From contig DATGLG010000065.1 in assembly GCA_035294245.1 (NCBI GenBank), positions 20,409-84,408 on the forward strand: a DNA stretch of 64,000 bases. Reading direction: 5' to 3'. The notes under the pieces were generated by a model. It searched no databases and had not been told where the DNA came from. It saw nothing but the letters and a program-made list of their open reading frames with translations. The translations under genes were made by a program, and so were the position numbers. This DNA comes from DATGLG01 sp035294245 (GTDB lineage Bacteria > Pseudomonadota > Alphaproteobacteria > JACZXZ01). Shown one piece after another: positions 54,677-63,414 of the stretch (positions within the stretch are counted from its first letter, which is position 1; each line of letters opens with the position of its first letter).

Positions 54677-55165
54677 ATGTCCGGGAAGGCGCCGCAGCTC
54701 GACGCCGCTGCAGCATCCATAGCGGACCTCGCCGCCGCGGACGAGGCTTCGGAGCGGCGGCGGACCACGCGGCTGCTCGCCTATTGGCGCCGCCTGCGCG
54801 CGATCGAGGGCGTGCCGCTTATCGTCGATTTCGATCCGCGCCGCAACCCGGTACCCTGGGACGACTGCCTGCTGCTTTACCGCGCCGGCGCGTCCGATTG
54901 GGTCTTCGATCATTTCGGCGCCGGCCTCGCCGCCCTCACCGGCTTGGTGCCACCGACGATCGCCGCATTGCCTCGGGACAGCCTGGTTGCCCGTCTCCTC
55001 GCCGAGCTGCCGCCGCTTCTCGAATCCTGTCAGCCGCGGCTCCTCGCGGGGGAGCTGGCCGCATCCACCGGGACCCTCCTTCACCGCTCACTTCTCCTGC
55101 CCTTGCGCAGCCTGGATCGGCGGCTCGCCTATGTGCTGGGCGCCGTCACCTATAGGCGGCGCTGA
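54677..55165 (+). CDS. Divergent PAS_5-like small protein
   Basis: A 162-residue protein. AYWRRLRAIEGVPLIVDFDPRRNPVPWDDCLLLY (about 35-68) aligns by eye with the PAS_5 start (YW-x2-R-x-R-x4-P-x3-D-DP), but the rest is not clearly PAS and helices dominate. No output domain. The divergent cyclase is about 100 bases away. Membership in the PAS_5 family is inference. Confidence 0.55.
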   Translation: MSGKAPQLDAAAASIADLAAADEASERRRTTRLLAYWRRLRAIEGVPLIVDFDPRRNPVPWDDCLLLYRAGASDWVFDHFGAGLAALTGLVPPTIAALPRDSLVARLLAELPPLLESCQPRLLAGELAASTGTLLHRSLLLPLRSLDRRLAYVLGAVTYRRR

Positions 55166-55275
55166 GGCGATCGCCAGAGCCGCCGCTGCGACGCGTGGCC
55201 GCATCTGCGGCAGTTGCCCGCTCCGATCCGCCGTCCTAGGCTCGGCGCTATCGAGACAAAGCGGAATGCCCTGCC

Positions 55276-55923
55276 ATGTGGCTCAAATGGCCGGCCTCTC
55301 CCCGGCACCGGAAGCTCGTCACCGCGGCACTCTTGCTCGTGCCCCTCGGCGTGATGGTGGGACTCGTCTCGGAATCGGTGACGCTCTACCGCATCTTCTG
55401 CTCTGTGACCGGCTTTGGCGGACAGACACGCCGTGCCGAGGTGGTGGCGGCGAAGCCCTCGGACCGGCTCATCACGGTGCGCTTCGATACCAACGTGGCA
55501 CCCGGCCTACCCTGGGACTTCGCGCCCGAGAAGATCAAGGTCGAGACCCATCTTGGCGAGCCGACCCTCGTCTGGTTCCGCGCCAAGAATCTGAGCCAGG
55601 AGACCATTACCGGCCAGGCCGCCTACAACGTCACGCCCTTCGAGAGCGCCCTCTATTTCACCAAGACCCAGTGCTTCTGCTTCACCGAGGAGAAGCTCGG
55701 CCCCGGCGAGAGCGCGCGCATGCCCGTCGTCTTCTATATCGACCCCAAGATGACGGAAGACGCCGACCTTGCCCACATCAACGCCATTACCCTGTCTTAC
55801 ACCTTCTATCGGGTGCCGCAGCCGGGGAAGGCGCGCGACATGGCCACTGCCGAAGCGACAGCCGCGCAACAGCTCAAGGAGAAGCCCGAGCCCGTGCGGA
55901 TTCCGCGCTCAGGCCTGCCGTAA
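55276..55923 (+). CDS. ctaG: Cytochrome c oxidase assembly protein Cox11/CtaG
   Basis: A 215-residue protein with one membrane segment (LVTAALLLVPLGVMVGLV). The Cox11 signatures are LYRIFCSVTGFGGQT, NVTPFESALYFTKTQCFCFTEEKLGPGE (the copper cysteines CFC) and VVFYIDP. It delivers copper to the CuB site of cytochrome c oxidase. The cox structural genes are not adjacent here, unlike in many alphaproteobacteria. Confidence 0.92.
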   Translation: MWLKWPASPRHRKLVTAALLLVPLGVMVGLVSESVTLYRIFCSVTGFGGQTRRAEVVAAKPSDRLITVRFDTNVAPGLPWDFAPEKIKVETHLGEPTLVWFRAKNLSQETITGQAAYNVTPFESALYFTKTQCFCFTEEKLGPGESARMPVVFYIDPKMTEDADLAHINAITLSYTFYRVPQPGKARDMATAEATAAQQLKEKPEPVRIPRSGLP

Positions 55924-56095
55924 TCCCGGCGTTCCCAAATCATCTTGCCCATCCGGCGTTGCAGCCTGGGGACCTCTGAGGTGTCGCCGCTCTGGTGGGC
56001 TTGGCATCCCACAACTTTGCCGTTAGGACTGTTCTCCCGGAACGAGGGAGGCTGCCGGCGCAGCGTGCCCGACAAAATCGGCGGAGGAGGGGACG

Positions 56096-56878
56096 ATGGA
56101 TCTCGCCATTCGTGGCCGCAAGGCAATCGTCTGCGCGGCGAGCAAGGGGTTGGGGCGCGCCTGCGCCGAATCGCTGGCCCGCGAGGGCGTCGAGCTCGTC
56201 ATCACCGCACGCAACAAGGACGTGCTGGAGGCGACTGCGGAAGCGATCCGCGCGGCGAGCGGGGTCAAGGTGACCCCCGTCGCCGGCGACATCACGACGG
56301 AGGAGGGGAGGCGGGCGGCGCTCGCAGCCTGTCCCGTACCCGACATCCTCGTCACCAATGCGGGCGGCCCGCCGCCGGGCGATTTCCGCGACTGGTCGCG
56401 CGACGACTGGATCAAGGCGCTCAACGCCAATATGCTGACGCCGATCGAGCTCATCAAGGCCACTATCGACGGCATGATCGCGCGCAAGTTCGGCCGCATC
56501 GTGAACATCACCTCGGGCTCGGTGAAGTCGCCGATCCCCATCCTCGGCATGAGCAACGGGGCCCGCGCCGGGCTCACCGGATTCGTCGCGGGGCTCGCCC
56601 GGCAGGTGGCGCAATACAACGTGACCATCAACAATCTGCTCCCGGGCCCCTTCCTCACCGATCGCCTCCGTGGCGTGACCGAGGCCGAGGCGAAGAAGTC
56701 GGGGCGCAGCTTCGACGAGCAGCTTGCCGAGCGGGTGAAGGAGAATCCGGCCCGCCGCGCCGGCAATCCCGCCGAGTTCGGCCAGGCCTGCGCCTTCCTC
56801 TGCGCCGCATCTTCCGGCTACATCGTCGGGCAGAACCTCCTCCTCGACGGCGGCGCCTTCAACTCGACGATGGGTTAG
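56096..56878 (+). CDS. Atypical SDR-family protein lacking YxxxK
   Basis: A 260-residue classical-length SDR. The cofactor motif is AASKGLGRACAE and NAGGPPPGDF marks the NAG loop. Where the catalytic Tyr-x3-Lys normally lies the sequence reads MSNGARAGLTGF, with Ser and Arg in place of Tyr and Lys. A group of SDRs with SN-x2-R-AG is known. Activity and substrate uncertain. Confidence 0.82.
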   Translation: MDLAIRGRKAIVCAASKGLGRACAESLAREGVELVITARNKDVLEATAEAIRAASGVKVTPVAGDITTEEGRRAALAACPVPDILVTNAGGPPPGDFRDWSRDDWIKALNANMLTPIELIKATIDGMIARKFGRIVNITSGSVKSPIPILGMSNGARAGLTGFVAGLARQVAQYNVTINNLLPGPFLTDRLRGVTEAEAKKSGRSFDEQLAERVKENPARRAGNPAEFGQACAFLCAASSGYIVGQNLLLDGGAFNSTMG

Positions 56879-56972
56879 CGCGGCGTCGCCTGGCGAACCT
56901 GCGCTGCCCCACGCTCCTTGGCACGCCCTGATCACCGGCGGCCCGATCACCGACGGCTCAAGGCCGATGCGC

Positions 56973-58178
56973 TCACCCGTTGAGCGCCCGCTTCACCCGC
57001 TCGCCCAGGCCGGAGAGGCGCTCGCAGGGCTCGTTGGCGAACACGAAGCGGAGATAGCGCGCCGCAGCGGGCCCGCCCCAATTCGCCATCGCCGTCGCCG
57101 CGATGCCGCCGCGTTCGAGCAAGAGACGCGAGGCCTGCTCGCCATCGAGGCCGAGCGCGCGGCAGTCGATCAGCAGCGACCAGCCCCCGTGAGGCGGGAT
57201 CGCCGGCGCGACACCGTCGAGCTCTCCGAGGATAACATCGCGGCGGCGCTGCCATTCCGCGACCGCCTTGCGCACATCGTCCTCCGGCGCCTCAAGGGCT
57301 GTCGCCACGGCGTCCATGGCGATCCCGACCTGGCAGACGACATTGGCCATGCCGACGAGACCGACATCGGCGATCAAGGCCGAGGGGCCGACGATCCAGC
57401 CGACGCGCCAGCCGATCATGCGCAGCTCCTTCGAGGCGGAGCCGATAGTGATGGTGCGCTCGGCCATGCCCGGCAGGCCGGCCGGATGCACTAGCCGGCG
57501 TCCGTCGAAAAGGATGCGTTCCATCGCGGCGTCGTAGATCAGCAGCAGGTTGCGCTCGCGACAGGCTGCGGCGACGGCATGCCATTCTGCCGCGGTGAGG
57601 ACGGCTCCCGTCGGCATCGAGGGGCTCATCATCAGGACGGCGCGCACCCCAGGTGCAGCGGCAGCGGAGCGGAAGGTGTCGAGGTCGAGGCGCCAGCCTT
57701 CGCGTCCCGGTACGAGTGGCACGAGCCGCGGCACGCCGCCGGCAAGGCGCACGCGGTTGAGGAGCCCGGCATAAATGGGATCCGTCAGGATCACCTCGTC
57801 GCCGGGCTCGATCGTCGCCAGCAGCACGTTGAGGATGCCGGAAAGCCCGCCGGCGCTGATCACGCAGTCGCTGCGCCAATCGTAATCGACGCCGCTCAGC
57901 CGGCTCACATGGGTTGCGACTGCACGGCGCAGCCTGTCTTGGCCAAGGAAGGGGAGATAGCTGTTGGCCGCGTCGGCATCAACGGCGCTGCGGGTCGCCG
58001 CCAGGGCGGGGCCGTAGGGCCGGAGATCCGTGTCGAGATTTTCCAAGCGCAGCAGCGCGGGGTCGGCGAGAGCGTCGGCCGCGTCGCCCATGCGGTCGAC
58101 GCTGATGCCCGGCATATCCGCAAGACGCGAGGGGCGGCGGAAGGGCCTGCCGATTTCGGGTCGAGCCGCATCACTCAT
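56973..58178 (-). CDS. PLP-dependent aminotransferase class I/II
   Basis: A 401-residue fold-type I enzyme: YLPFLGQDRLRRAVATHVSRLSG, SAGGLSGILNVLLATIEPGDEV (cofactor loop), PTGAVL, and the PLP lysine in GSASKELRMIGWRVG. Resembles aspartate-family aminotransferases. AAGGAGG lies six bases before the ATG. The start is only 37 bases from the divergent GntR gene, which probably regulates it. Substrate not known. Confidence 0.85.
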   Translation of the reverse strand: MSDAARPEIGRPFRRPSRLADMPGISVDRMGDAADALADPALLRLENLDTDLRPYGPALAATRSAVDADAANSYLPFLGQDRLRRAVATHVSRLSGVDYDWRSDCVISAGGLSGILNVLLATIEPGDEVILTDPIYAGLLNRVRLAGGVPRLVPLVPGREGWRLDLDTFRSAAAAPGVRAVLMMSPSMPTGAVLTAAEWHAVAAACRERNLLLIYDAAMERILFDGRRLVHPAGLPGMAERTITIGSASKELRMIGWRVGWIVGPSALIADVGLVGMANVVCQVGIAMDAVATALEAPEDDVRKAVAEWQRRRDVILGELDGVAPAIPPHGGWSLLIDCRALGLDGEQASRLLLERGGIAATAMANWGGPAAARYLRFVFANEPCERLSGLGERVKRALNG

Positions 58179-58197
58179 GGTTGCCTCCTTTTCCTAT

Positions 58198-58209
58198 ATC
58201 CTATAGGAT
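58198..58209. promoter_or_regulatory. GntR operator palindrome, perfect 12-base
   Basis: ATCCTATAGGAT, self-complementary, centred in the 37-base gap between the aminotransferase and GntR starts; a flanking TCCTATA gives a partial repeat. Short A/T-core palindromes are typical of FadR-type GntR regulators. The arrangement allows control of both genes. Confidence 0.62.
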
Positions 58210-58215
58210 TCACCC

Positions 58216-58872
58216 ATGACAGCCTCGGCCTTGTCAATAGCCCCGGCCCCCCTCGCCATTGCCGACGTGCTGCGCGCCGCCATCCTTTCGGGGTCACTCG
58301 CGGCGGGGACCCGCATCAACCAGGATCGCGTCGCCGCCGAGCACGGCATCAGCCACATCCCCGTGCGGGAGGCGCTGCGCTGCCTCGAGGCGGAGGGACT
58401 CGTGACGTTCGCGCCGCGCCGTGGTTTCTTCGTGGCGAAGTTGAGCGCGGGCGACGCGGCGGAGCTCGGCGAGATGCGCGCGGCTCTCGAGGCCCTCGCC
58501 ATCCGCCTGGCGATCCCGCGGCTCACCGCCGCCGATCTCGACTCCGCCGCGACCGCGATCGAAGCGGCGGAGCGCAGCGCCGAGCTTGCCGCCTGGTCGC
58601 GCGCGAACTGGCGCTTCCATCGGTCCCTCTATGCGCCCTGCGCCCGGCCGCGCCTGCTAGACACTCTCGAGGGCTTGTGGTGTGGGGCCGATCGCTATCT
58701 TCGCGTCGTCTGGCAGGCCGCTGATTGGCAGGGCCGCTCCCAGAAGGAGCATCGCGCCATCCTGCGCGCCTGTCGCCGTGGCGAGACGGAGCGCGCGGCC
58801 GAGCTCACCAGGCGCCATGTGATGGCGGCGACGTCGGCGCTCGTCGCCGTGCTTGCGGAGGAAGCGGAATAG
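58216..58872 (+). CDS. GntR-family regulator, FCD (FadR/VanR) type
   Basis: A 218-residue regulator. The winged HTH (about 14-76) includes GTRINQDRVAAEHGISHIPVREALRCLEAEGLVTFAPRRGFFV; the C-terminal FCD domain has the NWRFHRSLY and EHRAILRA histidines that bind metal and ligand. No ribosome site precedes the ATG, so a leaderless or very short message is possible. Divergent from the aminotransferase. Confidence 0.88.
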   Translation: MTASALSIAPAPLAIADVLRAAILSGSLAAGTRINQDRVAAEHGISHIPVREALRCLEAEGLVTFAPRRGFFVAKLSAGDAAELGEMRAALEALAIRLAIPRLTAADLDSAATAIEAAERSAELAAWSRANWRFHRSLYAPCARPRLLDTLEGLWCGADRYLRVVWQAADWQGRSQKEHRAILRACRRGETERAAELTRRHVMAATSALVAVLAEEAE

Positions 58873-59804
58873 CACGCGCCGTGAGGCGTCAGTTGAAACG
58901 ATATTGCAGTCCCGCCGATATCGTCTGGCTCGCGTGATTGCCGGCATGAAGCTCGGCATCGTAATCGACATAAAGGTCAAGGGTAGCACGCGCGCGCACC
59001 GTCAGCCCGGTGCTGAGCGTTACGTTATCGCGCGAGGGCGCCACGCCGGACGTCACGAAGTCGACGCCCGTCCCGGCCGGCTCGAGCGTGATGGTCCGGT
59101 TCACGCTCGCAACTTCGTGGCTATAGGTGAGGCCGAGCTCGGGGGCGAGCGCGGTGCCGTCAGAAGTTACGAAGCGGCGGGTCACGGTCGCGCCGATAAA
59201 AGGCCGGAGCGAATCCGTAGTGGTATCCTTGCCAGCGAGATCATAGGCACCGGCGCCGGCTTCCGCGAAACCCGGCTCTAAGAGGCGGACGTAATCGAGC
59301 CCGGCGCGTGGCGTGACCTCGATCAGCCTCGTCTCGAGAGCATAGCTCGTCTGCACGGCCGCCGTGATCTCGTGCCCGTTGCGCCCCGCACTGGCCGTCG
59401 AGGCGGTGCCGGCGATGGGGCGCGTCGTCCCGATGCTGTCATAGCCGTAGCCGAGGGTCCCATCGAGGGCGAGAGGCGCCGTGACCGGATAGAGTACCCC
59501 CCGGGTTTACGAAGACTACGCCGGTGAGCGCCGTTCCCGGATTGCCAGCGTCGCCGATCTCGAGAGTTCCGCCGTTCACGACCACCGACCTGACGAAATC
59601 GGGCGCGCCGTCAAGTACCAAGGTGCCGTCACCGATTTTGATCAGCGTGCCGCCGAGGCCCGAATCGGTGACAACCCCCGAGATCGTTGTGTTGCGGCCG
59701 TTGCCGCCGATCGTCAGTGTCTTGCTTCCGAGAAAGACGTTCCCGGCTCCGTCGACCGAGCCGACGCTAACACCGCCGGCGGTGAGGCCGTTAATGACCA
59801 GGGC

Positions 59805-60180
59805 GCCGCCGGCGTTGACGGTAATGGTGGCATTGCCACCGCTCGAGCTGCCTTGGAAAAAGACGCTACTTCCGCTCCCGACCGTGATGGCCGCGTTCCC
59901 GGCGGTAGCGCCGTTGAAAAACGTTACGCTGCCGCCTGCACCGGTCGCCATAAGCGTGGCATTTCCAGCTGTCGAAGTGTCGTTGAAGCCGATGGTCCCG
60001 CCATTCGTCGTAATGACTGCGCTGGCCGCCGTGCTGCTGTTGAAAAAGGAGACAAAGCTCTCCGTGCCGGCCGAAAGCGCTGCGGTGCCGGCGCTCGCAT
60101 TGTTCGAGAAATCGACGGCGCCGCCATTGCTTGCGCTGAATTGCGCGTTGCCGGCGCCCGCGTTGGCGAAGAGCGTTATG
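59805..60180 (-). repeat. Autotransporter passenger beta repeats
   Basis: About five imperfect units of roughly 20-23 residues with the pattern F-x-N-x-S/A-T-A-G-N-A-x-I/L, e.g. FNDTSTAGNATL, FFNGATAGNAAI, FFQGSSSGGNATI. They form the beta-helical stalk of the passenger. Confidence 0.7.
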
Positions 60181-60492
60181 ACTCCACCATTCGCGATGAA
60201 GCTCGGCGTCGCGGTCGTGTTGTTGACGACACCCAGCGCGTTGAGGGTAAAGACATTGCCGGAATTGGCAGTGAAGGAATAGGCGGGAGCGCCTGGATTG
60301 AAGGTCAGCGTGCCGACATCGGTGCGCGCCGCTGAGAAAGTGACGCCGGTCGTCGGCGCCGCACCGAAGATGGTCGCGGCAGTAGCCGAATTCGGCACGA
60401 CGCCGGTGCTCCAGTTACTCCCTGTATCCCAATCGCTCGAGCTGCCACCGGTCCAGGTCTGCGCCTTGGCGGACCCCGCCAGCAGACACAGC

Positions 60493-60500
60493 AAAAAAAA
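60493..60500 (-). repeat. 8-base homopolymer in autotransporter signal region
   Basis: A run of eight A (T8 on the coding strand) directly before the hydrophobic core of the signal peptide. Length controls the frame: six or nine Ts would join the ATG to the signal peptide. Confidence 0.8.
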
Positions 60501-60660
60501 CACCCGGCGCACGCCGCAGGCGCGCCGCCTCCCGGACCCCGTTTCATGCCCGCTCCCCCCCGTTGCGCGCCTTACGGGTCGGTTGCAAATCCGTTGGCGC
60601 GATCCTCTGCGGATTGTATAGGCGAAGCCCACGGAGAGATCAATTACAAACGCGTGGTAG

Positions 60661-60688
60661 TTGATGATCTCCTGAGCGTGCTTATAAT
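60661..60688 (+). promoter_or_regulatory. Sigma70 promoter for the DUF1330 gene
   Basis: -35 TTGATG (60661-60666), spacer 16, perfect -10 TATAAT (60683-60688). About 77 bases upstream of the GTG at 60765. Confidence 0.5.
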
Positions 60689-60764
60689 ATACGCCTCCTC
60701 ACCCCCATTATGGCGGCGAGCCGGCCGGCGTGCTAAATCAGATCCGGCTAGGAGGAGCAGCACT

Positions 60765-61064
60765 GTGGCGGCATACCTCATTTCCGATGTATCGATGCGC
60801 GACCCGGAGGCGTTCGAGATCTATCGGACACGCGCGGCCGCCTCGATCAAGCAATATGGCGGGAAATACCTTGCGCGCGGCGGCGCGGTCGAAGCGCTCG
60901 AAGGTGCCTGGAACCCGCGCGTGATCATCATCGTCGAGTTTCCCACGGCCGAACAGGCGCGGGCCTGGTATCGCTCGCCGGAATACGCGGAGGCTTTGAA
61001 GGTGCGCGACAAGGCGCTGAGCCGGAACCTCATTCTGGTGGATGGAATCGGCGTCTCGTCCTAG
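60765..61064 (+). CDS. DUF1330 family protein
   Basis: A 99-residue protein, GTG start seven bases after AGGAGGAG. AAYLISDVSMRDPEAFEIYR at the start and VEFPTAEQARAWYRSPEYAEALKVRDKALSRNLILVDG are the DUF1330 (dimeric alpha/beta barrel) core. Function unknown; related folds include small monooxygenases. Separated from the OYE protein by a convergent junction of 24 bases. Confidence 0.85.
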   Translation: MAAYLISDVSMRDPEAFEIYRTRAAASIKQYGGKYLARGGAVEALEGAWNPRVIIIVEFPTAEQARAWYRSPEYAEALKVRDKALSRNLILVDGIGVSS

Positions 61065-61088
61065 ACGCCGGGGCAATCGATTGGCCTT

Positions 61089-62573
61089 TCAGCGCGCCCC
61101 CGTATCGTCTGCCATGCCAGGCGGCGGCTGCCAATCGGGTGCCGCCAGACGCCGCTTGCCGTCCGGTGTTCGGCGCGCGCCAGGGGCATCCAGCTCTGCA
61201 CGGTCCCAAAGCTTGCAAGTGACCGCCTTGTGCTTCTGATCGAGCCCCTCACAGTAATTCGTGTACTCGCAGAGGCGGACACTATGGCCGAGGCCCAGGG
61301 CGATCTTGCGCGTCCAATCGGGGTCGGCAAGGGACTGCCGCGCAGCGCCCACGACGTCGCAAACGCCTTCCGCCAGCAGACGCTCGGCCATCTCGAAGTT
61401 GTGGATGCCGCCGGTGCAAACGACAGGAGTATCGAGGCCCGCCGCACGCACGGCGCGGCGGATCGCCGCCGTCGGCGCCGCATTCCGACCGAACGGCCCG
61501 ATCTCGTCCGAGAGGTATTGGGGCATGCATTCGTATCCGCTCGGGCCGGTATAGGGATAGGCCGCTTCGCCGACGGCCGGCTGCTTGGCGTCGTCGAACT
61601 TGCCGCCGCGCGAGGTGGAGAGGAAATCCATGCCCGCCCCGGCGAAGGCGACGCCGAAATGAACCGCGTCCTCGATCGAGCTGCCGCCGGCCACGCTCTC
61701 TTCAGCAAGAAAACGGCACCCCACGGCAAAGTCGCGGCCGACCCGCCGGCGCACGGCGTGAAAGACTTCGAGGGGGAGGCGCAAGCGGCCCTCGCGCGAG
61801 CCGCCATAGCCGTCATTCCGCGTGTTGGTCGCCGAGAGGAAGGACGCCATGGTGTAGGCATGGGCGTAATGCAGCTCGACGCCGTCGAAGCCGGCTTCGC
61901 GCGCGCGGGCGGCTGCCTCAGCAAAGAGCCCGGGCAGAACCTGCGGCAATGCGCGGATATGGGGTAGATCGAGATCGATTACCCGCTCCCGCGCACCGAA
62001 GCGAAGCGCTTCCAACTCGCGCGACGAGAGGATTTGGCCGATCTCGTCGTCGGGGAGACTCGCGAGACGCTTGCGCACATCGCTCTCCGGATGCCCGGTC
62101 ATCCCGAGAAGCTCGCGGTGGCGCTCGGTGATCGCAAGGAAGCGCGCGAAGAACTTCGCCGGCTCCGGGCGCCGGCGGATGCTGAGAAAGTCGATGATCT
62201 GGATGAAGAGGCGCGTCGCGCCCCCGCTCTCCCGCCGCACGGTCTCGCAGAGTCGGCGCAAGCCCGGTATGAAGCGGTCATGTCCGATGCGGAGGAGTGG
62301 CCCGCTCGGGATATCCCTGATGCCCGTGGCTTCGACGACGATGGCGCCGGGGCGACCCCGCGCGAACCGTCCATACCACTCGAGCACGTCCTCGGTCACA
62401 AACCCGTCCTCGGTAGCCCGCCAAGGCACCATTGCTGGAACCCAGCTGCGCTGGACAAGCCGGATCGGCCCGATATCAATGGGTTGGAAGAGCCGCGCGC
62501 GCGCGGCCTCTTCCCGGCTCGGAATCCGACCATGGCTCGGGACATACTTGATGCGCTGCGGCGGCTTCCACAT
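61089..62573 (-). CDS. NADH:flavin oxidoreductase (OYE/2,4-dienoyl-CoA reductase-like)
   Basis: A 494-residue FMN TIM-barrel: FQPIDIGPIRLVQRSWVPAM, GFDGVELHYAHAYTMASFLSATNTRNDGYGG (catalytic His/His region) and VVCTGGIHNFEMAERLL. The C-terminal Cys cluster is CEYTNYCEG and TCKLWD: three cysteines where the iron-sulfur type has four. It lacks the FAD/NADPH domain of full-length 2,4-dienoyl-CoA reductase. Start at 62573; the longer frame to 63365 covers antisense sequence. Confidence 0.85.
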   Translation of the reverse strand: MWKPPQRIKYVPSHGRIPSREEAARARLFQPIDIGPIRLVQRSWVPAMVPWRATEDGFVTEDVLEWYGRFARGRPGAIVVEATGIRDIPSGPLLRIGHDRFIPGLRRLCETVRRESGGATRLFIQIIDFLSIRRRPEPAKFFARFLAITERHRELLGMTGHPESDVRKRLASLPDDEIGQILSSRELEALRFGARERVIDLDLPHIRALPQVLPGLFAEAAARAREAGFDGVELHYAHAYTMASFLSATNTRNDGYGGSREGRLRLPLEVFHAVRRRVGRDFAVGCRFLAEESVAGGSSIEDAVHFGVAFAGAGMDFLSTSRGGKFDDAKQPAVGEAAYPYTGPSGYECMPQYLSDEIGPFGRNAAPTAAIRRAVRAAGLDTPVVCTGGIHNFEMAERLLAEGVCDVVGAARQSLADPDWTRKIALGLGHSVRLCEYTNYCEGLDQKHKAVTCKLWDRAELDAPGARRTPDGKRRLAAPDWQPPPGMADDTGAR

Positions 62574-62849
62574 CTCGCGCGGCCTTCCGCGGAGACAATA
62601 GCACGGGGCTCGTGGAATCCCCAGGCCGCCGGAACCAAACCGCCAGTGTGCCGTCCACCGTGAGGCCGCTCGGCAGATGAAAGAGGCGGCCCTGCGCTTG
62701 TCGCATCTCCCGAACGGTGTATCTTCCTTTCCCGCGCTCTCTTCGACGCTCATCGACGATGCGACGAGCAATCCGAGAGCTGCCATGCCCCGAAGGGAAC
62801 GCGCCCGCGCTGTTGCGCGCTGCGCTGGGTGCCTTGAGACGAGGGTGGG

Positions 62850-63341
62850 ATGTCGAATTCGTCGGAGCGGTCCAGCCGCGATCGTTTCTATCTGGAGGAC
62901 CTCAGGGTCGGCCAGCGCTTCGCGAGCGGCACCCATGCCCTCGACGAGGCACAGATCAAGGCCTTTGCAGCTCAGTTCGATCCGCAGCCCTTCCATCTTG
63001 ACGATGTCGCAGCACGCGGCAGCCTGTTCGGCGGACTGGCGGCGAGCGGATGGCATCTTGCGGCGCTGACGATGCGATTGCTCGCAGATGGCGGGCTGCC
63101 CCTTGCCGGTGGCATCATTGGCGCCGGCGGCGAGATCGCCTGGCCCAAGCCGACGCGCCCCGGCGACATTCTTCGCGTCGAGAGCGAGATCCTCGAAATC
63201 AGGCCCTCGCGGTCCCGGCCGGATCGCGGCATGGTCACCGTTCGCAGCGAGACGCGCAACCAGCATGGCGAGCTGCTGCAGAGCCTCGTCTCGAAACTGG
63301 TGGTGCCGCGCCGTCGGGAAAGTAAGGGTGCAGGGGAGTGA
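62850..63341 (+). CDS. MaoC-like (R)-enoyl-CoA hydratase
   Basis: A 163-residue hotdog protein: FYLEDLRVGQRFASGTHALDEAQIKAFAAQFDPQPFHLDD with the Asp-x4-His of the hydratase 2 motif, and a GGLAASGWHLAAL substrate helix. Hydrates enoyl-CoA or acts in a related acyl-CoA reaction. GAGGGTGGG precedes the ATG. Confidence 0.85.
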   Translation: MSNSSERSSRDRFYLEDLRVGQRFASGTHALDEAQIKAFAAQFDPQPFHLDDVAARGSLFGGLAASGWHLAALTMRLLADGGLPLAGGIIGAGGEIAWPKPTRPGDILRVESEILEIRPSRSRPDRGMVTVRSETRNQHGELLQSLVSKLVVPRRRESKGAGE

Positions 63342-63414
63342 CGATGGGAGAGAGATTTCCAGCATGTCGACCGATCTTCACCTCGATCAAGTCCCGACCA
63401 TCCAGAGAGAATCC

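Larger units (their letters stand above)
58889..60547 (-). pseudogene. Disrupted autotransporter: passenger and partial beta-barrel in different frames
   Basis: The ATG at 60547 has GGGGGGAG upstream but its frame runs into an 8-T tract at 60500-60493. The signal-peptide frame FFLLCLLAGSAKAQ begins only after that tract; nine Ts would join it to the ATG. The passenger (about 60480-59500) has Gly/Thr/Asn-rich beta-helix repeats. After VNPGGTLSG it stops matching the barrel: the autotransporter beta-domain (LDGTLGYGY, GHEITAAVQTSYALETR, ending SAGLQYRFN) continues in another frame behind a G6 run at 59502-59497. The barrel is about 205 residues instead of roughly 260-280, so its first strands are also missing. 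With T9 and G5 the locus would encode one 552-residue protein. Most likely a decayed gene; a sequencing error at the runs cannot be excluded. Confidence 0.75.
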
